This document shows positions 32,530 to 41,119 of a stretch of 53,925 bases of DNA, in pieces; the first letter of the stretch is position 1; each line of letters begins with the position of its first letter. Origin of the DNA: Chara braunii (taxonomy: Eukaryota > Streptophyta > Charophyceae > Charales > Characeae); NCBI GenBank assembly GCA_003427395.1, contig BFEA01000288.1, forward strand, positions 262,392 to 316,316, given 5' to 3'. A program made the position numbers and the translations under genes. The notes under the pieces were generated by a model. The model had not been told where the DNA came from, made no database searches, and saw nothing but the letters and a program-made list of their open reading frames with translations.

Positions 32530-32716
32530 AAACTTGATTTCTCACTCGTGTCTTGGAACTATTTCTTGGTAATTTGGCTAATTTAAGAGTATATTCATAA
32601 CGTATTTGGTTAGAAAGAGCTCTATCTTGACAAATCGCTTTATATTGCATGCGTTTTAATTCATATTTAGCTACGAGCAATCTACGTTTTTTATCTCTAA
32701 TGACTTGATTTGACAT
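32530..32716 (-). pseudogene. rps14: Mitochondrial-type rps14 fragment
   Basis: On the minus strand from an ATG at 32716 the frame reads MSNQVIRDKKRRLLVAKYEL, then KRMQYKAICQDRALSNQIRY and LAKLPRNSSKTRVRN. This matches the N-terminal two-thirds of plant mitochondrial ribosomal protein S14, closest in my memory to bryophyte versions. S14 binds 16S-type rRNA in the small subunit. The match stops at VRN, where the family continues with a conserved Arg-Cys and TGRPR; here it runs into a junction with the maturase fragment. About 50 further in-frame codons upstream of the ATG match nothing I recognise. Confidence 0.82.
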
Positions 32717-33056
32717 ATGGCTAAACTTATTTCTGTAAAAACTCGCTCCACAAAATGAAAGTTTCATTTTGGGTTGGAAAATCCATATACCCTTAAAATT
32801 CACAAATCCCATTGGTTGAAAAGAATCACAGACTTTTTGGCTTTCTGAGCATTTTGTCATTTTCAAGACAGCTTATAAGTCATAAAAATATTTGTGTTAA
32901 TAATCAAATTATCATTCGGCAGAAAGTAATCGAATTGCTAGATCAAGCGATATATCTTGATTTCGACTGCTAATGCAACGATCATCTTTTACTATATAGT
33001 CTGCTAGAATACGGCCAATTCTAAAGTAATACAATGTAATACAATACAATATATCA

Positions 33057-33140
33057 ATATATATGTATATGAATATTATATATATATATATATATATTAT
33101 GATATATGTGTATAAATATATATATATATATATATATGTA
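33057..33140. repeat. (AT)n-rich microsatellite
   Basis: Alternating AT tracts with interruptions, inside the organelle-derived block. Confidence 0.9.
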
Positions 33141-33149
33141 TATGAGACC

Positions 33150-33286
33150 AAAGTCACCGGAATCTTATACAAGCCTAAAGAAAAACAAGGAACCAGTATG
33201 AGAACAAGAATAGCCATATTCATGATGGGCAACCAACCACCCAAAAATAAAAGAGTACATAAAGTACTACTGAAGTGGCTATACAT
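33150..33286 (-). pseudogene. nad1: Probable mitochondrial nad1 fragment
   Basis: The minus-strand frame reads STLCTLLFLGGWLPIMNMAI and [24 protein letters not shown] followed by a hydrophobic stretch is characteristic of NADH dehydrogenase subunit 1, the membrane-arm subunit of complex I. Only about 40 codons are covered and the second half is less like the family. The end of the fragment (33148-33208) is repeated in inverse orientation at 35371-35431. Confidence 0.5.
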
Positions 33287-33378
33287 ACCAACTTTTTCAC
33301 ATATCTCTATGCTTTGATAGGAACTGGAAGTTATGAAACTGGTTGGTATACTACCATAATGAAGTTACCTTTCATTTT

Positions 33379-33419
33379 TTGTATTTGGATAGGTTTTGTT
33401 TTGGCTTCTTTTGGAGGTT
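33379..33419. repeat. 41-bp inverted repeat, left arm (right arm 33910-33950)
   Basis: ttgtatttggatagg through ggcttcttttggaggtt is mirrored at 33910-33950 with one mismatch. The arms enclose the clpP-like, 23S and trnG fragments. The source gene is not recognised. Confidence 0.85.
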
Positions 33420-33429
33420 CCTGAAGTTT

Positions 33430-33540
33430 AATACGTCACTAGAAGCCAAATCTTATGGAATAGTAGACTTGGTTGGTGAAGATCCAACAGCTACTCCATC
33501 GGTGTGGTTTCGTTGGCCTTCTTTATTAGACTCTAATGAA
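33430..33540 (+). pseudogene. Possible plastid clpP C-terminal fragment
   Basis: The frame reads SLEAKSYGIVDLVGEDPTAT and ends with PSVWFRWPSLLDSNES. EAKxYGIVD is the C-terminal signature of ClpP-type proteases, where the conserved Asp follows YGIV. The sequence after VGED is not typical of the family. AT-rich codon use and the position among organelle fragments support a plastid origin, but the match is short. Confidence 0.35.
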
Positions 33541-33670
33541 AGCGGTACGTGAGCTGGGTTCATAACGTCATGAGACAGTTCGGTCCATATCCGGTGTGGG
33601 CGTGAGAGCATTGAGAGGACCCTTCCCTAGTACGAGAGGACCGGGAAGGACATACCGCTGATGTACCAGT
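33541..33670 (+). pseudogene. rrn23: Plastid 23S rRNA 3'-region fragment
   Basis: Contains gtacgtgagctgggttca, gagacagttcggtccatatc, gtgggcgtgagagcattgag and ctagtacgagaggaccggg. These are the conserved peptidyl-transferase-proximal and sarcin-ricin-loop regions of bacterial/plastid 23S rRNA. Bases that differ from mitochondrial LSU here (cggtccatatccgg, ttgagaggacc) point to plastid. It stops after gtaccag and does not reach the 23S 3' end. Confidence 0.88.
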
Positions 33671-33785
33671 TTTTTTAGGCGCCTTTCTTAAGCGGAAATG
33701 GGCCACTTGTTTTGGTTTGGGTAGATTTCAATAGTGCCACGAATTCGAAAAGTAATAACGAGAATAGCGAGCCGAATAGCAGAAG

Positions 33786-33855
33786 GCGGGTAACGAGAAT
33801 CGAACTCGTATTTTTTCCTTGGCAATAAAACATTCTACCACTGAACCATACCCGC
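33786..33855 (-). tRNA. trnG-GCC: trnG-GCC-like tRNA-Gly, plastid type
   Basis: A 70-nt minus-strand cloverleaf. Acceptor stem GCGGGTA/TACCCGC is fully paired; the D-arm has CAGTGGTAGAA; the anticodon loop TTGCCAA gives anticodon GCC; the T-arm is ACGAG-TTCGATT-CTCGT. The anticodon stem is weak (one A-G mismatch next to the loop and one G-U), unlike functional plastid copies. It is probably a plastid-derived copy in nuclear DNA; whether it is expressed cannot be told. Confidence 0.8.
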
Positions 33856-33909
33856 AAAATCTATTAAAAAATTTGTATCCAGCAATTATACAATAATATA
33901 ATACAAAGA

Positions 33910-33950
33910 AACCTCCAAAAGAAGCCAAAACAAACCCTATCCAAATACAA
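33910..33950. repeat. 41-bp inverted repeat, right arm
   Basis: Reverse complement of 33379-33419 with one mismatch. Confidence 0.85.
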
Positions 33951-34258
33951 AGAAGAGCCTGGTAGAGCACGTCGCCGCTCTCGCGACGGATAGGAATTTC
34001 TCAGTTGTTACAAAACACAAAGGGTCCAATGGACAAAATTGTTCTATTTGAGTGTAATTTCTTTCTTATTGTTTTTTTTTCTTATTTATTATTAGGTAGT
34101 TCCCATTATTTAGAACTTGTTGTTTTGAAAAAACGAAAAAAAAAAAAAAGGGCGAAGCTTAGGGAAATTTGCATATATGTTTTTGATTAGAAACTACGGA
34201 TGTCCCAGCGTATAGCCAAATTCTCTACTTTATTTTCCCATTACTGGACGATTGCCCC

Positions 34259-34272
34259 GATTTGAGGTGCCA

Positions 34273-34305
<33 letters not shown>

Positions 34306-34362
34306 TCAGCGTGTTATCCCTAGAGTAACTTTTATCCGTTGAGCGACGACCCTTCCACTCGG
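34259..34362 (-). pseudogene. rrn23: Plastid 23S rRNA internal fragment
   Basis: Read on the minus strand: CCGAGTGGAAGGGTCGTCGC, CAACGGATAAAAGTTACTCT, AGGGATAACA, CTGATCTTCCCCAAGAGTTC and GACGGGAAGGTTTGGCACCT. This is the highly conserved domain V segment around the A-loop region. One conserved base is changed (aacaCgctgat for aacaGgctgat). It is a separate piece from the 3' fragment at 33541, in the opposite orientation. Confidence 0.88.
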
Positions 34363-34828
34363 TTTCTGTTTTTTTTTTCTATTATCCAAAAGATGATTTT
34401 TTTGAATGAAAGAAAAATCATCTATAGCTTGACTTGGATTCAACAAATAGGCTAATTTTCATGCTTTAACGATACGATAAGCGATATACATATCATTATA
34501 ATATATACTATACTAACAATGAATAAATTATGCATTTAAAAAATTATAGCATATTTTATTTTAATTAATGGAATTTTGTTTTATTTGACTTTCAATCTTA
34601 TTTGTTATTTTATTTTATTTAAGTAATATTTAATATTATTAAATTTAATATTGATGAATAAACATTAAATATTAAAATCGAATAAATATTTAATTAAATT
34701 ATGTAACCGTAAAATGAGAAACTCGACTTGCCTAATCACTAAAAATCTTTGAATACATACTATATAAATATATAGATAAAAATAAANAAATATGAATGAT
34801 AATCTNATAATTGTTCTTCTTTTTAGGT
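34363..34828. other. AT-rich filler, organelle-like
   Basis: Very AT-rich with two isolated N (34787, 34806). Composition resembles organellar intergenic DNA. No gene recognised. Confidence 0.5.
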
Positions 34829-35022
34829 TTATACAACAATTTGAGCTCGAAGAAGAATATTTCTGACTGTTGAAGTAGGTTGAGCACCGTTTTTTAATAA
34901 TTCAATTATAGCAGGTACATTCAGCTGAGTTTTGTTATACTTGGGTATGTATATACCTACTTCTCTAAAAGNTCGCCCTTCGCGTCGAAAACTAGATTCA
35001 ATGGCAACAATTCTATAAGTTG
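34829..35022 (-). pseudogene. rps16: Plastid rps16 exon 2
   Basis: The minus-strand frame reads YRIVAIESSFRREG, then FREVGIYIPKYNKTQLNVPA, IIELLKNGAQPTSTVRNILL and RAQIVV, then a stop. This is the body of ribosomal protein S16, a small-subunit assembly protein that plastid genomes encode with a group II intron after the first few codons. The exon begins right after a group II intron 3' end. An N at 34972 falls in one codon. Exon 1 is not seen, so the gene is incomplete. Confidence 0.88.
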
Positions 35023-35091
35023 GTTATTAGGATAGGTCCCCCCCCCTAGAGAACCGTACGTGAGCTTTTTCAACTCATACAGCTCAAGTGA
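35023..35091 (-). ncRNA. Group II intron 3' end (domains V and VI) of rps16
   Basis: On the minus strand GAGCTGTATGAGTTG, then CTCACGTACGGTTCTC form the domain V hairpin, followed by CCTATCCTAATAAC, which resembles domain VI with its bulged branch-point A and ends in AC at the exon. Domain V is the catalytic hairpin that binds the metal ions. The rest of the intron is not recognisable upstream. Confidence 0.75.
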
Positions 35092-35370
35092 TTTATCTTC
35101 ATTTTCTCATTCTATAAAAGAATATAAAATTCAAACGGAACAATCATATCAATAAACAATAAAAAAAAATAATAATAATAAATTATAATTTTATAGTTAT
35201 CACAAAAAGTTCAAGTCCACAAAAGTTTGATTTTAATAAGTATAAATCCTTAATTGAATTTTCTATTCAATACAAATCATTCATAAATAGTTTATTGAAC
35301 TATCTTATTTCTTATATCTTTTTAGACAAAGTGAAATAAAATAAAAATNTAAAAAGAAAATTTGAATTTC

Positions 35371-35431
35371 CTTGTTCTCATACTAGTTCCTTGTTTTTCT
35401 TTAGGCTTGTATAAGATTCCGGTGACTTTGG
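35371..35431. repeat. 61-bp inverted copy of 33148-33208
   Basis: The reverse complement matches 60 of 61 bases of the nad1-like fragment end. It is fused directly to the odpB-like fragment that follows. Confidence 0.9.
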
Positions 35432-35632
35432 GCATTATTAGCAATTTGATTAAATGCTAACAAAATAAATCCCATATTCATTCCCTCTATAATAAGACTA
35501 AATCCTGTCATAGCAACACCGATTGCTATTCCTGTAAAACTGTTTTCTGCAATTGGTGTATCAAGTATTCTCAAATTACCATATTTTTCAAAAAGACCTT
35601 TTGTTACTTTATAAGATCCTCCATAATGACCA
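35431..35632 (-). pseudogene. odpB: Plastid-type odpB (pyruvate dehydrogenase E1 beta) fragment
   Basis: The minus-strand frame reads [40 protein letters not shown] and [20 protein letters not shown], ending NQIANNA. These are hallmark blocks of the E1-beta subunit of the plastid pyruvate dehydrogenase complex, which helps supply acetyl-CoA for fatty acid synthesis. The DNA is AT-rich like a plastid gene, and some streptophyte algal plastid genomes are reported to carry odpB. The frame breaks at both ends: after NNA it runs into the 61-bp repeat, and before GHY the normal GED motif is missing. It is a fragment of about 67 codons. Confidence 0.82.
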
Positions 35633-36201
35633 ATAGGTAAATTCTGCCTTATATCTCCGTCCCACTCTGATTTGCTCCAGTACCTACTTGTGAACACTAT
35701 GCCAAGACGGCTTCTACTTGTGACGCCCCCGACGTAACCCGACCTCAGATTCGTTGATTCCACTGCTGACAGGCGTTTCAACCCATGGTCGTACGTCTTT
35801 CCTTACTACTCCATACGTAACTACTTAGACAAGATCAGTTTCCCCTGCAAGGACACAGCTGCAAGCTTGTTCTTCTTAGCTAAGGACCGCATAAACCACA
35901 ATATCGCCCGATCTCTTTTTGGGTTTTCTCTAGACATCACGTTCTTCCTCTAATCGACTTTGATCATGTGTCGGACAGACGCCTTCATCCCAGACTTGAG
36001 AGCGGGGTTAGAGAAGTACTTGCGCTGAAAAAGCACCGAATTTCGCTCCTTCCATATCCACCAAACCACCATCGTCCGGATTGACACTGCTACGTAGCCC
36101 CAACCTGTCCCAGAATCGAGTGAGTCTGGAAGTTTGTCAATAGGAGCCTATTCCAGGTCCCATGTGATTTCCTTCGGTCCCCCGAATTGCTTCCAGTGGT
36201 A

Positions 36202-37622
36202 TTACCACCATTTCCACATGCGTAGGGAGAGTGGACAGGAACCCCACAAATGTATAGCTGATTCATGCTGGCGGCGGCATCTTGTGCATTGGACCTCCGT
36301 ATCCATTCCCCTGAGGAACAAGGATTCTACATCCAGGGGGGGCGCATGTGTAATTAACCATACAATGGAGGCGCACTTAGTGCTTGACAGTCTTCTACAG
36401 ATCTTCCAAGTCTCTTTATAGTACTCCACCGAAAGCTCAGTCTCATTTAGGGCTTGAGGGTGGGCTTCATGAATCTTCACCAATGTGTTGCCTCCCTGTC
36501 GTAGGATGTTAATACCTAAGCGGGAAGAGTACTGGTGGAGCTCCGGTTTCTTTTTCGCATCTGGCCAACCATAATGACACACATCTAGCTTCATCAGTTT
36601 GATTGGCATCCCTTTCATATGCAGGACTGGTTGAGGAGTCCCGCCTGCTTATAATCTTATGTATACGCGTACTTCGTCCATCAAAGCCCGCCCTTTCATC
36701 CCCCTCTCTTCCTTGTACTGCAGCCCGCCAGTATGCAGTCCGTTTCTCGTATGCTGCTCCCATACTGCCGCATATTCATTGTCGAGGCGTTTGAAGATCA
36801 AGACATCAGAGTCAGTGTTGAGCACCAATTGACACCACTGTACGGGGGGATTGTCCCCTCGGAGCAGTGACTTCCAATCGTCCGACATTGCACTTATTAG
36901 CTCCTCCCGTCTCACTTCAGCGTGCCAAAGTCTGCCCAACTGCGATCTGAGGCTCTGAACTGACTTCCATTCCTCCTGGAGATTGTCACACAAGTCTTCC
37001 ACTCTTAGTATCCCACGCTCTATCCACGCTCTCCCAAATGAACCTTGACGAGATGCTGCACACATCGAACCGTCTTGCCTGCAGATCCTCGGATTTTCAA
37101 AAAGGGGTTGGCTTAGCACCTTGTCCCGGGTACTGGGTGATTTCAGTGTGCTCCTCGATAGTGATTTCCAGGCCTGAAGGACCCCTTGAAAAAAAAGAGA
37201 CTTAACCCTACGCCTTTGGTATGATGGGATTGCGAGCAGAAGCCACGTGTCCTCACCTCTACACAAATCCCTATCTTTTGCGAAATTGTACTCCGCCAAT
37301 GTCACCCAGTTGCGTCCCTCTGTATCTTGTACCGCTCTGACTGACCCTTTGCATAGCAAGGCCGTGTTCTGTCTTTCTGGGTCCAATGGGCCCAATCCTC
37401 CCTCTTCCTTGGTAGCGCATAACTTATCCCATGCCATCCTCGACATATGACCCTCCCCTTCCTCCACGTCCAGTTTCCAAATGTATTTGGATGCCAACCT
37501 CTTTTAATTATCCCTTTTGCCGCAGGCTTGTTTATACATCTAATCGAAGTTGCATACCACAGTTGGAAGAAGACTGAGACGTTTAAAACCAACGCCCTCG
37601 CAAACAGTGATAGGTCGTACAC
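36202..37622 (-). pseudogene. LINE 1 ORF2 C-terminal region with zf-RVT finger
   Basis: Two overlapping frames give the region after the RT: YIWKLDVEEGEGHMSRMAWD and KEEGGLGPLDPE, a long variable stretch, then CTRCRRQHESAIHLWGSCPL. The spacing C-x2-C-x9-H-x4-C is the zinc-binding reverse-transcriptase-associated finger found near the C-terminus of plant LINE ORF2. A frameshift near 36640 separates the parts. Confidence 0.8.
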
Positions 37623-37624
37623 CG

Positions 37625-37850
37625 CTTTCCATTTCTTAAGGCGTTATTCCACCTTCTCGAGCAACAACTTATCCTGCACATTCTTTAAGAGTTGTTCTTA
37701 AGTCGTTGTTCCACGTTGTTGAGGAGTACACCGCTTTCATTTTCTTGAACCGTTGTTCCATATTGTTGAGGTGTCTGCTCGATAATTGTTCTTTGTTCCA
37801 CATTGTTTTTAAGCCGTTGTTCCACAATGTCGAGGAGTACGACCATTTGC
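37625..37850. repeat. Minisatellite replacing the LINE 1 RT active site
   Basis: Irregular units of about 40-50 bp contain gttgttccac, nattgttgaggagtac and ttcttgaacc or ttaagtc. The LINE frame is clean up to SLRQCCPLAPLL and is then replaced by peptide repeats such as NNVEQRLKNN. The YADD-type motif expected next is absent. Confidence 0.8.
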
Positions 37851-38294
37851 ATTAGCAAAAGGAGCGGGGCCAAGGGGCAACATTGTCGTAGTGACCGAGT
37901 CAAAAGAAGGGCTTGGGAGATTCTGCCATTGATCATAACAGAGGCGGTAGCATGGAAGTACATGGCTTTGACCCAAACACATAAGTTTGGACCAATCCCC
38001 ATATGTCTCAGTGTCGCAAGCACAAATGTCCAACCGACCCTGATATATACCTAGTCCAGATCGAGGAGGAGCACCGTCATATCCAACTATTACATGACAA
38101 TCATTTCCATTGATTCGATTATTGTGACAATATTGTCCAAAATGGACTTCCCTTTCACAAAGGCACGTTGACCCACCCCTACCAACCCAAGTAAGAATTC
38201 TGCTAACCTCATAGCCAACGTTTTGACCACCATCTTGTAGACTGGGTTGAGTAGGGAGATGGTTCGCCAATTGTGTATAATGCTTTAGTCTCAT
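37850..38294 (-). pseudogene. LINE 1 reverse-transcriptase palm fragment
   Basis: Frames read NWRTISLLNPVYKMVVKTLA, GQRAFVKGKSILDNI, LLLD followed by a stop and VYIRVGWTFVLATLRH, then VMINGRISQALLLTRSLRQC. Aligned with the better preserved LINE at 49-53 kb, the motif LLLDMEKAYD has become LLLDLD-stop-VYI, so one conserved Asp is lost and the frame is broken. Confidence 0.8.
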
Positions 38295-38371
38295 TTTTTG
38301 AACAACAAAGTTATTACCCCTTTCGTCATGGTAGTGGGTAGTTTAGTGCCTAGTAGGACTGCATTGTAGGT

Positions 38372-38650
38372 TTATACCAGATCCCGATTGAACAGGCTCC
38401 GGAAACAGAGAAAAAACTCGATTGGGAGACCGTCCTCACCTGGGGCCTTCTCCTTGGTCATCTGATTGGCTGCGTGAGGTAGTTCCTCTATCGTAATTGG
38501 TTTGTCCAATGCTAGGCACCCTTCCATAGGAATTCTTGCTGAAGTGTTGTCCCAAAATGATGAGGACTCAGTGAGATTTTTGTATGCGTCTTCCGACGGG
38601 TTCCTAGAGGACAGGATGTCCTTGAAATAGGTGCATGCAAACTCACACAT
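38372..38650 (-). pseudogene. LINE 1 reverse-transcriptase N-terminal fragment
   Basis: The frame contains MCEFACTYFKDILSSRNPSE and MTKEKAPGEDGLPIEFF. KAPGxDGLPxEF is RT block 1, which contacts template and primer. It matches KAPGPDGLPIE in the second LINE. Confidence 0.82.
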
Positions 38651-38707
38651 TCCGATAGTCTCAGAGGATTTGTGCAGGTTCGGATCAAAGGGTGCGCTAA
38701 CATGAGT

Positions 38708-39571
38708 CTATCTTGGGGGGTCTGACGGTTTACCAAAGCAAACGTTTCTTTGGTCATGCAGTCCAACTTCTCCATCCCTTTTATTTTGCATTTCTCCTGC
38801 TGAACTTTTTCTTTTTTCAATTGTACTTCTCCCCATTTTAACAGTCAGTGCAACCTTTTCCCTTGCCCAGAAGGTGTCTGAGACGGGGTGTACGCCCATT
38901 GCCGACTCTGCCTCCTTGATTTTAGCTTTACATATACGTTCGTCTTTGTTTCTGAAGTGTGCCTTAATTGTTGAAAAAACAGCTAGGCCCTTTGAGATAA
39001 TTCTAAGGCCGATTGACAGCCACTCCCCTGTGTTAGGGAACAAATCCTTCATCGACTGCCAATGTTGATTCTGCTTGGTTACCCACTGTACAATGTCTCG
39101 GTCTTTCAAATTTTCCACGTTCAAGCGGAAAAAACATCTTTCTCGCTTGATGCACATACCTGGAGCAAAGCGTGCGACCAGGGGGTAGTGGCCCGACAGT
39201 AAGGCCACATCTGGAGCGGCCAACAGGAAGGATTCCCATGCCATAACTCTAACAAAGATTATGTCTAAACGGCGCTGTTTTCGTGGGCATGGGTTTTTCC
39301 TGCTAGCCGGGTGCCACATGAAGCCATACTCGTCCAAGTGGGTTGCACGATAGGCATCTAGAGGGGATTCCCTCTCCGAAAAAGACATTAGGAATTTTGC
39401 ATCTCTTCGAATCGGCTGTACTTCTAGCTTGTCAATACCAGGATTCAAGACGGTGTTCCGATCTCCCATAAGAACAAGGTTTTCTACGTCTGGAATAATG
39501 TCCATAGGTCTGCAAAAAAATGCAGTCTTCCGCTTCAATCTATTGGAGCATAAACGCTCATACACACCCAC
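38708..39571 (-). pseudogene. LINE 1 endonuclease C-terminal half and linker
   Basis: The frame contains VLMGDRNTVLNPGIDK, RRLDIIFV and ALLSGHYPLVARF. These correspond to the APE-type endonuclease motifs GDFN, RxDYIxV and SDHxP. The F of GDFN is R, and the catalytic Asp of SDH is Gly, so nicking activity is not expected. The linker to the RT follows. Confidence 0.82.
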
Positions 39572-39800
39572 GACTCCTCTGCTATCATTCCTTTAATCCA
39601 AACCCACCTTCCCCAGTTGTCAAAACACTCATCTACCCATTCAAAATCTAGATCCTTGTAGATCAGAATTGCAGTGCCTCCTTTTGTGCCCTGTGTTGGG
39701 GCCCACAATTGTGGGCCATCCCACCAACGTCCAAGCTCCTGGATTTTATGAGCGTCGAATTTTGTCTTTTGGAGACAGATTATCTGCGCCCTCTGTTCAT
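39540..39800 (-). pseudogene. LINE 1 endonuclease N-terminal body
   Basis: A continuous frame not opened by an ATG reads HEQRAQIICLQKTKFDAHKI, GTKGGTAILIYKDLDFEWVD and SWVCMSVYAP, then a stop. CLQxTK is the metal-binding motif (normally CLQETK); the essential Glu is Lys here. A frameshift after VYAPID separates it from the downstream half. Confidence 0.8.
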
Positions 39801-39803
39801 GAA

Positions 39804-39891
39804 TCCAAGTTTTAAACCACCAGTACCTCCCCGTTGTTTTTTAGAAGTCCAAGTTTTAAACCACCAGTACCTCCCCGTTGTTTTTTAGAAG
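39804..39891. repeat. 44-bp tandem duplication inside LINE 1
   Basis: tccaagttttaaaccaccag and the following bases occur at 39804 and 39848 without change, breaking the endonuclease frame. Confidence 0.9.
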
Positions 39892-40020
39892 TCGCAGTCG
39901 TTAACGCGCCGCGACTTTTGGTGGTCGGGCAAGCCAACATCCGGTCGCTTGTTTAAAAAAGAAAAAATTAAAAAAAAAGGAAAGAAAGAAAGAAAGAAAA
40001 GAAAGCAAAAATCTCTCAGC

Positions 40021-40022
<2 letters not shown>

Positions 40023-40081
<59 letters not shown>

Positions 40082-40128
40082 ATCTTACCGCTTTCAGACG
40101 GAAGATTCTTTCGCGATTGGCTGCATTC

Positions 40129-40182
<54 letters not shown>
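40023..40182. repeat. Two GA microsatellites inside the LINE 1 endonuclease
   Basis: GA tracts at 40023-40078 and 40132-40182 split the start of the endonuclease (MNQFKVASWNVRGF, then WNAANRERIFRLK). Near-identical short flanks (ggtaagattcat, ggtaagattaat on the minus strand) abut both tracts. Confidence 0.9.
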
Positions 40183-40185
<3 letters not shown>

Positions 40186-40268
40186 ATCTTACCTCTTTCA
40201 GATCTGCCACAAAACCCCCTAACATTCCAAGAAGCGACCTTGAACTGGTTCATTGGGTGTGGGAGAGG

Positions 40269-40622
40269 TCAATATATGTATGGATTTGACCGTTCCCTGC
40301 GTTCCTGCGTCTGGACTGTGACTGTGGTGTTGGACGAGCTGAAACCCATCTCGAGGTGAGACTCTCTGAAGAAAATGAAGGAGAGTTTCCTGCCCTTCAA
40401 CCCCTTGTTACATTCGGCCACGAAATCCACGGCCAGCCCATCTTCCAAGAGAATTCCAAGGTTGGGATTATCAGTCCTGTCGAACCAATTACCCGGAGGC
40501 ATGGTTCGATCCTGTGGCGCTCGCGCGGCCGGCTTGAGCCCTGTGTTTCTCCCGTTTGAGCGCAGCGGGGGGGGGCGCGTGGACGGCCTCGCCCACTTGT
40601 CATTGCGCGTCGGTTGCTCCAT
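40269..40622 (-). pseudogene. Possible LINE 1 ORF1 remnant
   Basis: A minus-strand frame ends 15 bp before the endonuclease ATG, the spacing expected between LINE ORF1 and ORF2. It reads NWFDRTDNPNLGILLEDGLA and VDFVAECNKGLKGRKLSF. I recognise no zinc knuckle or RNA-binding domain. Its upstream end lies about 100 bp from the NASP start codon on the other strand. Confidence 0.3.
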
Positions 40623-40724
40623 ACGGTTAGCTCAATTTTCCTGGCTGGTCAACGCTGGAGTACGGGAGCTCATTCTGTGAAGTGATCAGTTTCACTGTCG
40701 GGTCTGCCCTAGAGTGAAGGGGCA

Positions 40725-40888
40725 ATGGCGTCTGCTAACGGCGCTGGCGAGGCGGTCGAGGTTGAGACGCAGCAGCAAGTTGATCCTATGGTGGAAGCGG
40801 ACCAGAAGTACGCTGAGAGCTGCGCCTTTCTGAATGCGGAAGAATACGACAAGGCAATAGCCTCACTGAGTCGAGCATTGAAGCTGAG
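40725..40888 (+). CDS. NASP: NASP-type histone chaperone, exon 1
   Basis: The ATG at 40725 opens 54 codons plus 2 bases, ending at a consensus donor (ag|gtacgt). The peptide has a short acidic-polar N-terminus (MASANGAGEAVEVETQQQ), then ADQKYAESCAFLNAEEYDKA and IASLSRALKL, the first helix pair of a TPR repeat. With exon 2 it matches the SHNi-TPR family (NASP/Sim3/Hif1), nuclear chaperones that hold histone H3 or H3-H4 and deliver them to chromatin assembly. Phase-2 splicing to 41636 restores LRVEKFGEQSPQC without a gap. This start is chosen because it precedes the TPR by a typical distance; no better ATG lies between it and the LINE. Confidence 0.85.
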
Positions 40889-40980
40889 GTACGTCTCGGT
40901 ATGGATTGGATCACTCGCCTTCACCTGCGAGTCCTCTCGATCAGGTCATATGACCAACGGGGAGGAGGTGGGGGGAAAAG

Positions 40981-40984
<4 letters not shown>

Positions 40985-41047
<63 letters not shown>

Positions 41048-41048
41048 N

Positions 41049-41117
<69 letters not shown>
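40985..41117. repeat. Long (GA)n microsatellite in NASP intron 1
   Basis: About 130 bases of GA with one N at 41048. True length is uncertain because the N marks a join. Confidence 0.95.

Positions 41118-41119
<2 letters not shown>

Larger units (their letters stand above)
35785..40253 (-). mobile_element. Decayed LINE (LINE 1), minus strand
   Basis: Read 5' to 3' on the minus strand the order is: endonuclease start (40253), endonuclease body (39800-38900), RT N-terminal region (38650-38372), RT palm (38294-37850), a minisatellite in place of the RT active site (37850-37625), the C-terminal region with a CCHC-like finger (37622-36202) and a terminal WKERNSVLF motif near 36050. This is the ORF2 layout of plant-type LINEs. 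Many frameshifts and stops, lost catalytic residues and microsatellite insertions show it is dead. The 3' end lies near 35.7-35.8 kb, next to the odpB fragment, without an obvious poly-A tail. Confidence 0.88.

Noticed and set aside
33955-34005. tRNA-like stretch ggtagagcacgtcgccgctctcgcgac in the organelle mosaic
   Set aside because: A 5-bp stem with a 7-nt loop exists, but the base 5' of the putative anticodon is not T and acceptor and T stems do not form.
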